A stretch of DNA of 21,270 bases from a virus: the IMG/VR virus record IMGVR_UViG_3300021181_000114, positions 1 through 21,270 of that record. The stretch is one strand, 5' to 3'. Positions 9,547 to 17,032 of this stretch are shown here, piece after piece. Position numbers and translations under genes: made by a program. Numbering within the stretch: the stretch's first letter is position 1; every line of letters begins with the position of its first letter. The notes beneath the pieces were generated by a model. It saw nothing but the letters and a program-made list of their open reading frames with translations. It was not told the origin of the DNA and ran no database searches.

Positions 9547-10683
9547 CTAGTAGATCCGAACGCCCAACTGCTTGAGCTTCTCGCCATACCCACGATTCAT
9601 GATCATCTTGTACGCCAGGTTGCTCGCAGAGAAGTCACCCTTACCGGAGGTTTGATCTCTCTGCCGCCGCCGATGGATGACCCCGTAATACTGAACAGCC
9701 TTCTCGGGCTCGAACTTGAGTAGGGTGTTCATCTTGTCGCAGACCTCAAGCGCGTACGTGTAGTCGGCGTGACGCTCTCGTTCAACATCGTGGCTCATAC
9801 TGTGATCGGGCGGGACGATCCACTTACGGGTCTCAAGGTCGTACGCGGAACGCAGCCCCGGCTTGTACAGGTCGTGGACCGTCAGCGTCTTCGAGACCAC
9901 GAACGCCTGGATGTCGTGAGCAGTGCCCGGTAGGAGGATACCGTCGAACTCCTTGACCATGACACCGATCATCTCGCCACGGGACCACTCGGGGAGCCCT
10001 GAGACGAAAAGGCTGATGTCGCAGTCTGAGTGTGCGCTGTACTGGTACGTAGTAAGAGAGCCTGTGAGGACGAGCTTGAGCCACCTATTCGGACCCTCGT
10101 AGCCGTGCCGCTCCAGCGCTCCGTAGATCGTCTTGTGAATCCAGTCGTTGAGCTTGGGCTTCAACTGTGGGGTGGCGGTATTCGGGGCGATCCATACGGC
10201 CGGATCGAGATAGGGCTGGATTGGATCGAGGATATTGGCGTCCTTGAAGTGCGGTGCCAACACTAACTCCACCACGTTGTGAAGGTTCTTCTCTAGCAAT
10301 TCGGCCTGACCTTCGTCTAGATCAAGCTCGTGCGGGAGCTTGACATCTACCTTCACGTCCTTGGGAGTGATCTCCGTGTCGTACACAGCGTCGGGTGTTT
10401 GACACTCAGTCTCAAGGGCGGAAACCTTGACCTTATGCCAACCCGGTGCCTTCACGTCCCACTCATAGTCCTCGCTGCCCACGTCGATCTTGTAGTTCGG
10501 GTACTCCTTCTCGGCCGCCTTCTGGACCTTGCTGAACAGTTCGGTCGGATCAGCGTCACCTAGGACGATCTGGACCTTCTTCTCGGCATCATTGACGTAG
10601 ATCTCTCCGTAGTCAATCGACTCGCCCACCTGATGCTTGAGGCTATCCATGCCAGTCCGCCAATCTCGTATCTCCGCCGCCAT
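9547..10683 (-). CDS. Nucleotidyltransferase-fold protein
   Basis: 378 residues from the ATG at 10683 (41-base overlap with the upstream gene), or 367 from an in-frame ATG at 10650, which overlaps the upstream stop by only 8 bases and may be the true start. The core is L-T-G-S-L-T-T-Y-Q-Y with S-D-C-D-I-S-L-F. Gly208-Ser209, Asp220 and Asp222, with a third acid at Asp257 (A-H-D-I-Q-A-F), form the classic metal-binding triad of the polymerase-beta/MNT nucleotidyltransferase superfamily. The first 200 residues are acidic, alpha/beta and of unknown family. The C-terminus is basic (H-R-R-R-Q-R, K-L-K-Q-L). Such enzymes move an NMP onto proteins, RNA or small molecules. The substrate here is unknown. 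It sits between two toxin-like multidomain genes and may share their job. Confidence 0.85.
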   Translation of the reverse strand: MAAEIRDWRTGMDSLKHQVGESIDYGEIYVNDAEKKVQIVLGDADPTELFSKVQKAAEKEYPNYKIDVGSEDYEWDVKAPGWHKVKVSALETECQTPDAVYDTEITPKDVKVDVKLPHELDLDEGQAELLEKNLHNVVELVLAPHFKDANILDPIQPYLDPAVWIAPNTATPQLKPKLNDWIHKTIYGALERHGYEGPNRWLKLVLTGSLTTYQYSAHSDCDISLFVSGLPEWSRGEMIGVMVKEFDGILLPGTAHDIQAFVVSKTLTVHDLYKPGLRSAYDLETRKWIVPPDHSMSHDVERERHADYTYALEVCDKMNTLLKFEPEKAVQYYGVIHRRRQRDQTSGKGDFSASNLAYKMIMNRGYGEKLKQLGVRIY

Positions 10684-12607
10684 CGTCTCGAAGATGCAAG
10701 CTCTTGACCTCTAGGGTCGGGAACTTGGCGTACCAGAGCTTGAGGAAGTAGTTGGCCGTCCACGGCATGTTGGTGAAGGTGTGGATTATGACCTTGCCGC
10801 TCGGGTCATAGACACCATCCACGATCCCTCCGGGGGTGAACTGCCCAGGGATGTCGGAGACGGTGGTACCCGGCTGACCCGTTGTGATCGTATCATCCTT
10901 GATGTCGTAGATGAACGGAAGCGGTCCTGCAAGGCTCTCGCCCGGAGTCGTCCTGTTGGTAAGCGCTACCTTGACCAGAAGAGCGTTTATATCTTCAGGT
11001 CGTCCGGCGACTCCGGACACCCGGTCATCCCCCGTGAGCCGTGCAATAGCCGATATACCAGCATGTCGCCAAGCCACGAGGTAATGATCCGATTCTGCGC
11101 TACTGGTCCTTTCCGAAATTCCTCGTAGGTGCGAGCCGAGGTTTCCGGCTTGAGCAGCCGTGACGTGGGCAACGTAAGGAAACTGATCCTCGAAGCGGTT
11201 AGACGGTGAAGGGTTGTCGGGGTCCCGTAGCTCGGGCATGTGGGAGTCGTCCGGAAGAGGCGCTCCGTCCACGGCGGGATTGAGACTTTCTTCACGGTGT
11301 TGATGTTCGAGGTATTCGCTATAGGTCGGGTATACTGCGCCGCAGTGTTCACACTTGAATGCTCCACCATTGGTGGAACCAGATTCATTCTCGTAACGCG
11401 CCGGATACTGGATGTCATCTGGCTGCGTAGGATTCGGGTCGGCGTTGTTGTGAAGGTCAAGATGCTCAAGGGGTTTCACCACGTTATCGTTGTAGGCTAG
11501 TAGAGTGTGTCCCTGATCCTCGCACCACTCGCTGAGACAGGCGAACACGCGCTTGTCATCCTCGAATGCGACGTGACGCATGGACAAAGGGTAATCGGGC
11601 TGAGTCAAAACTTGTACACGGGTATAACCGCTCGTGGTTGTCAGCGCCCCGGTAATGCGGGAATCTTCAACCAGCGAAAGAGCACCATACCGATGGACAA
11701 TCACCAACTCGCCCGCATTCGTATACGCAAAGTAGGTCCGACTGCTGGACTTGCCGAGGAACGCTTCATCGTCTATAGGCGTCCCGTCAGCCTGGGCAAG
11801 CCCTCCCCAACTCCAGCCAGCGTGCTTCCCGTAGTCCTTGAGGACTCGCATGAGAGCGTTGGGGCTAATGTTCCCGGTTGCATGCCAGAATGCTACCCCA
11901 TCTGACACATCTACTGTCCCTGCTGACATTGGTCCCATGTGATTGGGCTCCGCTCCCGTGTGGCCTAGGAGGTCTTCGTGGCTGTGGAACGGTGACACTT
12001 CGAGGGACCCGTTAGCGTAGACGTACTTGTACTCGCCATTGGCTGTGTCGGTGAGATCGTCGTGCATATAACGCTGGTCCATGTCGTCAATATTCTGTGG
12101 CGTCTCGCCCGGATAGGCGTCCCCAATCATGTCGGCAAACTTATGGAGCGCATCAGGGTTGTCGAAGAGCCGGTTAGCACGCTGAGCAAATCGCGCGGCC
12201 CGTTCATTGTTGAGCGCGGGCACAATCTCAATGCCAGCGTAGAACGGGTGAGAAGACTTCTTGAAGACGACAGGACCCGGCCGGTGGCTACGGTGTCGAG
12301 GCTGTAGCTCCAGTCCGGTGTCGTCGGGGTGAATCTTCATCCCGTTGAGAGATGGGTGTGCGGGCTTCTGAGCGAAGAGATCGCCGGTCAGGTCTAGGAC
12401 GTACTTCCCGTCCTTACTGAGCCACACGTAGTGGCCGTCCTTGCGTGCGACGTGTCCACCGAGGCGATTGGCCAGCCAAGAAGCTGTGACGTAGCATTGC
12501 CCCGCCGACCGCTGCGGGTGACCCTTGAACGCCGGGTGACGTGTGTCATCGTCCCATGCACGCTCTGCGGCCTCTCGTAGAAGGTGAAGCTCGCCCTGGC
12601 TGAGCAT
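10643..12607 (-). CDS. Papain-like-fold and C2H2-like zinc-finger protein
   Basis: 654 residues; the ATG at 12607 overlaps the upstream TAA (TAATG). Near the N-terminus, G-Q-C-Y-V-T-A-S-W-L (Cys38), D-G-H-Y-V-W-L (His59) and V-L-D-L-T-G-D (Asp72) give the Cys-His-Asp order of papain/transglutaminase-type enzymes. The same pattern begins the intein-bearing protein two genes on. Residues 419-437 are a finger-like F-K-C-E-H-C ... Y-L-E-H-Q-H (Cys419, Cys422, His435, His437). The middle (about 180-380) has several W/G-rich stretches (H-A-G-W-S-W-G-G-L) and no recognised family. The C-terminus (W-T-A-N-Y-F-L-K-L-W) is also unassigned. Length and patchwork composition resemble phage-encoded or polymorphic-toxin-type effectors. 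Peptidase, deamidase and transglutaminase are all possible activities; none is proven. Confidence 0.75.
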   Translation of the reverse strand: MLSQGELHLLREAAERAWDDDTRHPAFKGHPQRSAGQCYVTASWLANRLGGHVARKDGHYVWLSKDGKYVLDLTGDLFAQKPAHPSLNGMKIHPDDTGLELQPRHRSHRPGPVVFKKSSHPFYAGIEIVPALNNERAARFAQRANRLFDNPDALHKFADMIGDAYPGETPQNIDDMDQRYMHDDLTDTANGEYKYVYANGSLEVSPFHSHEDLLGHTGAEPNHMGPMSAGTVDVSDGVAFWHATGNISPNALMRVLKDYGKHAGWSWGGLAQADGTPIDDEAFLGKSSSRTYFAYTNAGELVIVHRYGALSLVEDSRITGALTTTSGYTRVQVLTQPDYPLSMRHVAFEDDKRVFACLSEWCEDQGHTLLAYNDNVVKPLEHLDLHNNADPNPTQPDDIQYPARYENESGSTNGGAFKCEHCGAVYPTYSEYLEHQHREESLNPAVDGAPLPDDSHMPELRDPDNPSPSNRFEDQFPYVAHVTAAQAGNLGSHLRGISERTSSAESDHYLVAWRHAGISAIARLTGDDRVSGVAGRPEDINALLVKVALTNRTTPGESLAGPLPFIYDIKDDTITTGQPGTTVSDIPGQFTPGGIVDGVYDPSGKVIIHTFTNMPWTANYFLKLWYAKFPTLEVKSLHLRDDGGGDTRLADWHG

Positions 12608-13374
12608 TAGAACGGCATCTCCGAATGTGGCTCGGTGGTCTCGGGCATAGCGTCGTTGTTCGGAAGCATGTAAGGGTTACGGAACGGAACTTCCTCTAGA
12701 AGTCGGTAAGTGCCATTTGGCCGGTAGAAGCCGATGCCTGTTCGGGGCTGTCCGCGATAGCTCCCCCAGGGCTCATTGAGGGTGAACGGCTTGACGTAAA
12801 TGTCGGCCAGTGAACGTCGGAAATCCAGCGCCACGAGCACGCCCAGAATCCCCTTGTAGCCCGCCTCTGCTGCGGCTGCGTTCTTGGTGATCTTCTCATC
12901 TGGCCCCACATTGAACTGAAGGGCGGCGTTGTCAACGTTGTACGACCGGACTTCGATACCCCATTCCTCGGTAGCCATGTCAAGGGGCGACGTGTAAGTG
13001 GGAGAGGTCCACACGATCTTCCCGTACCCGGGCAAGTACCCGATCTCTTTGAGCAGGTTCTCCCCGATGTCTCCCTGCTCCTTGAGTGACAACCCGGAGC
13101 GAGTGGCACCGCCGGGGCCAACCGCCAATTGCATCTGGGCGTTGCCCATCTGGTCGGCCATCTCAGGCGTTGTGCCGCAGTTCGGACAGGTCTGTGTAAG
13201 GCTGAGTCCAGGGGCGTGCATGAAACCGCACCCATTGTGGGCGCAGGGAGAAAACCCCGCGTCCATGAGGTTAGTGCGCTCATTCTGGTCATAGGCAAGC
13301 TGTCCTGTTCCCTGTCCCGGGACTTGGGACTCTGGTTCCTGTGTCGGATCGGCTAGCGGGTCCTCGGGGTTCAT
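12607..13374 (-). CDS. Zinc-ribbon protein with possible PD-(D/E)XK nuclease-like domain
   Basis: 255 residues; AAGGG 4 bases before the ATG is a good ribosome-binding site. After a Pro/Gln-rich tail, Cys44, Cys49, Cys63 and Cys66 (F-S-P-C-A-H-N-G-C and T-C-P-N-C-G) suggest a zinc ribbon. From residue 95, K-E-Q-G-D-I-G-E-N-L-L-K-E-I-G-Y, then S-P-L-D-M (Asp132) and W-G-I-E-V-R-S (Glu141, Arg143), follow the helix / D / E-x-K layout of PD-(D/E)XK enzymes, with Arg where Lys is usual. It could be a nuclease-like fold with altered or lost activity, or an unrelated fold. The C-terminus (G-F-Y-R-P-N-G-T-Y-R-L) is unassigned. It opens the run of large effector-like genes. Confidence 0.65.
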   Translation of the reverse strand: MNPEDPLADPTQEPESQVPGQGTGQLAYDQNERTNLMDAGFSPCAHNGCGFMHAPGLSLTQTCPNCGTTPEMADQMGNAQMQLAVGPGGATRSGLSLKEQGDIGENLLKEIGYLPGYGKIVWTSPTYTSPLDMATEEWGIEVRSYNVDNAALQFNVGPDEKITKNAAAAEAGYKGILGVLVALDFRRSLADIYVKPFTLNEPWGSYRGQPRTGIGFYRPNGTYRLLEEVPFRNPYMLPNNDAMPETTEPHSEMPF

Positions 13375-13378
13375 ACAA

Positions 13379-13383
13379 CCCTT
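13379..13383 (-). promoter_or_regulatory. Ribosome-binding site of the 255-residue gene
   Basis: AAGGG four bases upstream of the ATG at 13374, within the 18-base gap after the preceding stop. One of the clearer Shine-Dalgarno sequences in the window. Confidence 0.6.
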
Positions 13384-13392
13384 ATCGGGTCG

Positions 13393-13602
13393 CTAGACCG
13401 GCTTACGCTTGTCGTGCTCGCGGATCGCCGCTAGGTGAGCGCCGCCGTCACAGTGGGCACACAGCACAACAGGAAGAGTAGGACGGAAGAAGCCGCTGGC
13501 CGTTACCTCGTCCGGCAATACGATGATGCGATGCTCGGGCACGTCTCCGTGCTTTGCCCGCCTGCATACTGTTGGGATCTCAGGTGGCTCTACGGTCGCC
13601 AT
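13393..13602 (-). CDS. Small putative zinc-binding protein
   Basis: 69 residues, ATG at 13602 three bases after the TAA of the next upstream gene; AAGG six bases before the ATG supports the start. L-C-A-H-C-D-G-G-A-H (Cys48, Cys51, His56) and an earlier Cys13 could ligate a metal. The C-terminus is basic (K-R-K-P-V). No family recognised. It follows a second small Cys-rich gene, and the two are probably expressed together. Confidence 0.7.
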   Translation of the reverse strand: MATVEPPEIPTVCRRAKHGDVPEHRIIVLPDEVTASGFFRPTLPVVLCAHCDGGAHLAAIREHDKRKPV

Positions 13603-13605
13603 TGC

Positions 13606-13827
13606 TTACCTTGGAATCTCGATACAGCCAAACCCGCAAGTAAACGCTCGACCGCGCCTGCGACAAGTGCGAGTGCATCGGTTGCAGTGAACGAGCCCCT
13701 TGGAACAAGTGGAGTATCTCGCGGACGGCACCGCGTATACAGTGCCCCCGTGCTCGCACTCGTACTCATGCTTGATCGGTCGGTCGTTGATGACCTCTCG
13801 CGGGATAACCTGTGGCTGTCCATCCAT
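13606..13827 (-). CDS. Small cysteine-rich protein, probable metal binder
   Basis: 73 residues with 7 cysteines (24, 41, 48, 51, 55, 64, 68). The C-N-R-C-T-R-T-C-R-R-R-G-R segment is very basic, suggesting a zinc knuckle that touches nucleic acid. The ATG lies 5 bases after the upstream stop with AAGGA nearby. A 77-codon ORF in another frame over the same bases has no ribosome-binding site and would overlap both neighbours, so I reject it in favour of this one. Confidence 0.68.
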   Translation of the reverse strand: MDGQPQVIPREVINDRPIKHEYECEHGGTVYAVPSARYSTCSKGLVHCNRCTRTCRRRGRAFTCGFGCIEIPR

Positions 13828-13832
13828 GATCC

Positions 13833-14435
13833 TTAGTCCTTGCGGTTGACGATCTGCTTCATCACGTCACCAGCGATAGTGACGAATGCCGTCTGAGCGG
13901 CCTGACCGGCGGTCTCATCAATCTGAGCGCCAAAGAAGTAGGGAGCAAGTCTGCCACTGTCATCCGGAGCCGGTGCGACTGTGACCACCATGAAGGCCGC
14001 TCCTGAGGTCATTACCTCGATGGCCTTGCGAAGCATCCCGGCGTAGTTGTCGATCTCTTCCTCATCGGTAGGCGGTGCTGCTCCTGCTGTTGCTAGAAGG
14101 CGTCGTAGGATCTCCGACTCGACCCCTTCCTGACCGCCTAGCACGGGCGTCGGTTCCTCGATGTCCTCGGGGATCTCTTCCTCGGTGATCTCCGGGGGAG
14201 CGATTACCTCAAAGTGGGCGGCGTAGGTCCACATGTTCCGCTCGTTGTTGTAACGCATGTGCTTCTTATCCCAGATTACAAGGATACGCTCGAACTTCTC
14301 GGGATCGATTGTGTACTCCCCGATGGTTGCCTCGGCACCAGCAAAGGACAATGGGTACACCTTGTCGTACCCCGGACGTAGGCGGACTCGGGACCCCTTG
14401 GTGTATGGAAGTGGCTCGTTACTAGTCTCTGACAC
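13833..14435 (-). CDS. Hypothetical protein with KOW/SH3-like N-terminus
   Basis: 200 residues from a GTG at 14435 that overlaps the upstream gene by 14 bases. Residues about 13-78 (K-G-S-R-V-R-L-R-P-G ... R-I-L-V-I-W-D-K-K ... F-E-V-I) look like a small beta-barrel of the SH3/KOW type. An acidic Glu/Pro linker (P-E-I-T-E-E-E-I-P-E-D-I-E-E-P) separates it from an alpha/beta C-terminal half with A-F-M-V-V-T-V-A-P. No named family. The acidic linker and small-barrel domain would suit an adaptor that binds another protein or nucleic acid. Role unknown. Confidence 0.72.
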   Translation of the reverse strand: MSETSNEPLPYTKGSRVRLRPGYDKVYPLSFAGAEATIGEYTIDPEKFERILVIWDKKHMRYNNERNMWTYAAHFEVIAPPEITEEEIPEDIEEPTPVLGGQEGVESEILRRLLATAGAAPPTDEEEIDNYAGMLRKAIEVMTSGAAFMVVTVAPAPDDSGRLAPYFFGAQIDETAGQAAQTAFVTIAGDVMKQIVNRKD

Positions 14436-14664
14436 TTGTCCGCGCTATCAAGGAGATGAGTCGGTCGGCTGTTCTGAGGCCGACATACACCATGACCACC
14501 TTCGACAGACGGTTTAGTGCCTTGACAGGGAGGGTGGCCGTCAGCGCCGCTGTGGCCATCACAAGCATGTCCGGATCAGTAAGTGCAGATTCATAGATGC
14601 CCCTGCCAACGGCCGTGGCAAACTCAGGAAACTGCCGTTCTTTGTCTGTGAGAATCGTCGTCAT
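14422..14664 (-). CDS. Small hypothetical helical protein
   Basis: 80 residues. I chose the ATG at 14664 because it overlaps the kinase stop as ATGA. A start 36 bases further up would run into the kinase gene. The sequence is mostly helical, with a hydrophobic stretch around residues 33-45 (M-L-V-M-A-T-A-A-L-T-A-T-L) that is too short and polar to call a membrane span. No family recognised. Confidence 0.68.
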   Translation of the reverse strand: MTTILTDKERQFPEFATAVGRGIYESALTDPDMLVMATAALTATLPVKALNRLSKVVMVYVGLRTADRLISLIARTSVRD

Positions 14665-15125
14665 CGGTAACTTCCAACTGAAGTGACTGAACTGTAGCAC
14701 TCTTGAGGGAGTCGTACAAGTGTGTCACTATAGAGGTCAACAAACCCCTCCATTACCTCAGGGGGAACCCGCGTTTCGTCGGGTCGGGCAGCATTACGAG
14801 CCCGTGCCTCATCGAGATTCTTGAACAGGATGAAGTGGGTATCGGCGTGACAATCGCTAGCCACGTCCCGGATTCGCTGACGATGCTCCACGGTCAGAAA
14901 GGTTGCGTCGGCAACCACATCAACGTCGTGCTGAAGGGCCGTAGCAATCTCCCCGTAGAACACATCCCAAGGCTTGATGTCCTCCCGATGCGCCTCTTTG
15001 AGCGATCCGGCTAGGCGCTTGCGAATCACATCGGACGAGACGATCTTGTAGTGGTATCGGAATAGCTCTGCCAGTGTGCTCTTCCCGCAACCCGGGACTC
15101 CAGCGAGGATGATTAGGTTACTCAT
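14661..15125 (-). CDS. P-loop kinase of the polynucleotide-kinase type
   Basis: 154 residues from the ATG at 15125, which overlaps the preceding stop (ATGAGTAA). A longer in-frame reading exists but would bury the next gene. Walker A is G-V-P-G-C-G-K-S at residues 9-16. S-S-D-V-I-R-K-R-L follows (Asp32), then V-V-A-D-A-T-F (Asp73) and the lid R-A-R-N-A-A-R-P-D-E-T-R-V-P. This order matches the 5'-kinase domain of T4 polynucleotide kinase and related AAA_33 kinases. Substrate could be a nucleic-acid 5' end or a small molecule. A HAD phosphatase is coded about 0.6 kb upstream, and together they recall the kinase/phosphatase pair fused in T4 PnkP. Confidence 0.87.
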   Translation of the reverse strand: MSNLIILAGVPGCGKSTLAELFRYHYKIVSSDVIRKRLAGSLKEAHREDIKPWDVFYGEIATALQHDVDVVADATFLTVEHRQRIRDVASDCHADTHFILFKNLDEARARNAARPDETRVPPEVMEGFVDLYSDTLVRLPQECYSSVTSVGSYR

Positions 15126-15312
15126 CGACGCCCACCGCGTCATACCCGAACTCTGACAGGACGGACAACACAGCCACCTTGACCTCTTCAACCGGCATCT
15201 CCATATCGGGGCTCTTAGCCATGAAGACGGCCGTCGTCGCCCCCGCAATCAGATAGGCAAGCTCCTTGAGCTTGGTGGCGCTAAGCGTGTATTGGGTCTC
15301 GGTGGCTGTCAT
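15118..15312 (-). CDS. Small hypothetical protein
   Basis: 64 residues; the ATG at 15312 forms an ATGA overlap with the upstream stop and the end overlaps the kinase start. Two probable helices, one with a hydrophobic A-Y-L-I-A-G-A-T-T-A-V-F stretch. No family recognised. Confidence 0.68.
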   Translation of the reverse strand: MTATETQYTLSATKLKELAYLIAGATTAVFMAKSPDMEMPVEEVKVAVLSVLSEFGYDAVGVDE

Positions 15313-15581
15313 TTCCCTGCCGCCTCTAGTGCGTTGTGGAGAGTGAAGAAGTCCTCATCGGATAGATGAGACGCACCATGATTGAGCCAGTCCCGGATCT
15401 CATCCAGGGCAGCCCCATAACGCGCCGTCTGAGCCGCCGTCTTCTGGACGCCCACCGCGTTCTCGATAGCAGCCTCATAGAGAGTCTTGTACTTGACGGC
15501 ATCTTGCTCAGCGGGAGTAGCGGGCCGGTCAAGGCGCTCTTGTTCCTGGGCAAATGCACTCTTATCACTGAACAGGCTCAT
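15309..15581 (-). CDS. Small hypothetical alpha-helical protein
   Basis: 90 residues, rich in Ala/Glu/Gln and probably all-helical (Y-K-T-L-Y-E-A-A-I-E-N-A-V-G-V-Q-K). GGAGAA about 8 bases upstream of the ATG at 15581 is a convincing ribosome-binding site despite a 17-base overlap with the previous gene. No family recognised; its size and composition fit a small phage accessory protein. Confidence 0.72.
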   Translation of the reverse strand: MSLFSDKSAFAQEQERLDRPATPAEQDAVKYKTLYEAAIENAVGVQKTAAQTARYGAALDEIRDWLNHGASHLSDEDFFTLHNALEAAGK

Positions 15582-15771
15582 CGTCTATCTTCTCCGCAAG
15601 AAGCGCCAGTGTCGCCTCTAGATCTAGGGTGATTGGTGAGGAACGGTTCTGCCGATTTAGCTTGAGATAGCTGTCGGACAGATCCCGGACGTAGAAGAAG
15701 TTGTAGGCCGCAGTGAGGCTCTCGATGACACGATTTGCCTCTACCTCGGTGAGAGTGATCGCTTTAGGCAT
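15565..15771 (-). CDS. Small hypothetical protein
   Basis: 68 residues, ATG at 15771 overlapping the nucleotidase stop by 8 bases. Helical N-terminus (V-E-A-N-R-V-I-E-S-L-T-A-A-Y-N-F-F-Y) and an acidic end. No family recognised. Confidence 0.7.
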   Translation of the reverse strand: MPKAITLTEVEANRVIESLTAAYNFFYVRDLSDSYLKLNRQNRSSPITLDLEATLALLAEKIDDEPVQ

Positions 15772-16390
15772 TGAGCAGTTGTCCCTTCTCGACTAGGTAG
15801 GTTCGCAGGAGAGCCCAGGACGGTGCCAGGTACACACCGGGGACATCCGTGAGTGAGAGGTTCTGAGTGACATGAAGTCCGAATCCCAGACGACGCATGT
15901 CATCGTTCTGCGAACCGTGCTTGTACTTCCAGTCGAAGTCATACACGAACTCTACCAGAGTCTTAGCCCGGTCGTCAATGATGTACTGACAGTGACGAAC
16001 GCGCGGGATCTTGCTCTCGAAGGTGCAAATGAGATTCCCGGCGGGGAAACCACAATTGTCAAGCCACTGTGCGGTTGCATCGTAGGTCTTTGGAGCGCGG
16101 GTCGAGATGTAGGTGATCTCATTGCCCGCCTCACAAATCTCGTTGAGGACATCGACGGCATCCTTGAACGGCTCTTGAGACAAAATGCAGTCATCCTCGT
16201 GAACCTTGGCGATCACGTCATCGAAGAACCCGTTACATAGCTCCCCGGCCGAACGCCAGTCCGACCAGATGGAGTAGGCAGCCTGCTTGGCTCGCTGGGC
16301 ATCTTCACCCGGCCAGTCAATCAGTTCTTGCCGTGCGGCCTGGCAGAACGAGTAGAGAGTGTCATCGATGTCGATTGCGACGTGGGTCAC
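15764..16390 (-). CDS. HAD-superfamily phosphatase, 5'(3')-deoxyribonucleotidase-like
   Basis: 208 residues from a GTG at 16390 that directly follows the upstream TGA. Motif I is A-I-D-I-D-D-T-L (nucleophile Asp7, acid Asp9). Motif II is T-Y-I-S-T-R-A-P (Ser96/Thr97). Motif IV is Y-I-I-D-D-R-A-K-T (Asp139-Asp140). The length and helical cap (residues about 15-70) fit small phage nucleotidases and PnkP-type phosphatases. It probably dephosphorylates nucleotides or nucleic-acid 3' ends. Placed directly after the dNMP kinase, it suits control of the nucleotide pool. The partner P-loop kinase further on leaves an end-repair role open. Confidence 0.85.
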   Translation of the reverse strand: MTHVAIDIDDTLYSFCQAARQELIDWPGEDAQRAKQAAYSIWSDWRSAGELCNGFFDDVIAKVHEDDCILSQEPFKDAVDVLNEICEAGNEITYISTRAPKTYDATAQWLDNCGFPAGNLICTFESKIPRVRHCQYIIDDRAKTLVEFVYDFDWKYKHGSQNDDMRRLGFGLHVTQNLSLTDVPGVYLAPSWALLRTYLVEKGQLLNA

Positions 16391-17032
16391 TCAGACGCAC
16401 CCACAGGGGACTTCAAGCGCCGCATCGTGGTCATAGTGGCTGATTGCCTCCACGATCTTGTCGCGTAGCTCATCGACGGTTCCACCATTGATGATGCAGC
16501 GGTGGATCAGGGTGGGGTCAAGACCCGACTCAGAAGCGTGTGCGCTCTCGATTATCTCGTCTCCGGTCGGCCGAATGATGTTCCAGATCACCCCGCCATT
16601 CTCGATGACTCGCGCCGCCTCGTTGGGAAAACGAACATCGGTGACCACCACCATCTCCTTCTTGGGATTCCACAGAGGCGGGAGTGTCTGATCGACCCAG
16701 AAGCTATCCGAGAAGACCTCTCTGTGAGCTTCCGTGCCATACCATTGCAAATACTCTCGACCGCTCAGGACGGCGTAATACGGCTTCCCCGACATGGACT
16801 CCACCTTGATGATGGCGTCACCCTTGAGAGCGTTGCAGAAGTCGATACAGGCAGCCGCGTTACCCTTGAACCCCAGGGCACGGGCCGCCGACACCTTGAG
16901 CGGATCAGCGAACGCTCGCCGTACAACCCCAAAGCCCTTCAGGGCCGCTCCTGATAGCTCACCGATCTCGGTGAGCAGTTGGTAGGTGAGATCTTTGCCT
17001 GCCCCGGCACGCCCCGTCAGTCCGAGGATCAC
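16391..17032 (-). CDS. Deoxynucleoside monophosphate kinase
   Basis: 213 residues, GTG at 17032 in a GTGA overlap with the upstream stop. P-loop G-R-A-G-A-G-K-D at residues 7-14, then F-A-D-P-L-K (41-46), R-E-Y-L-Q-W-Y-G-T-E-A-H-R (92-104) and V-V-V-T-D-V-R-F-P-N-E-A (128-139). All four are hallmarks of phage dNMP kinases of the T4 gp1 type, which make dNDPs for phage DNA synthesis. Length is normal for the family. The C-terminus ends V-P-C-G-C-V, an unusual Cys-x-Cys tail. Confidence 0.92.
   Translation of the reverse strand: MILGLTGRAGAGKDLTYQLLTEIGELSGAALKGFGVVRRAFADPLKVSAARALGFKGNAAACIDFCNALKGDAIIKVESMSGKPYYAVLSGREYLQWYGTEAHREVFSDSFWVDQTLPPLWNPKKEMVVVTDVRFPNEAARVIENGGVIWNIIRPTGDEIIESAHASESGLDPTLIHRCIINGGTVDELRDKIVEAISHYDHDAALEVPCGCV

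Noticed and set aside
13590-13823. 77-codon ORF in a second frame over the small Cys-rich gene
   Set aside because: The other frame has good spacing to both neighbours, a ribosome-binding site and a Cys-rich composition typical of a real protein.
15126-15248. Longer N-terminus for the P-loop kinase
   Set aside because: The extra 41 residues are Arg/Trp/Cys-rich frame shadow of the 64-residue gene; the ATG at 15125 directly precedes the Walker A strand.
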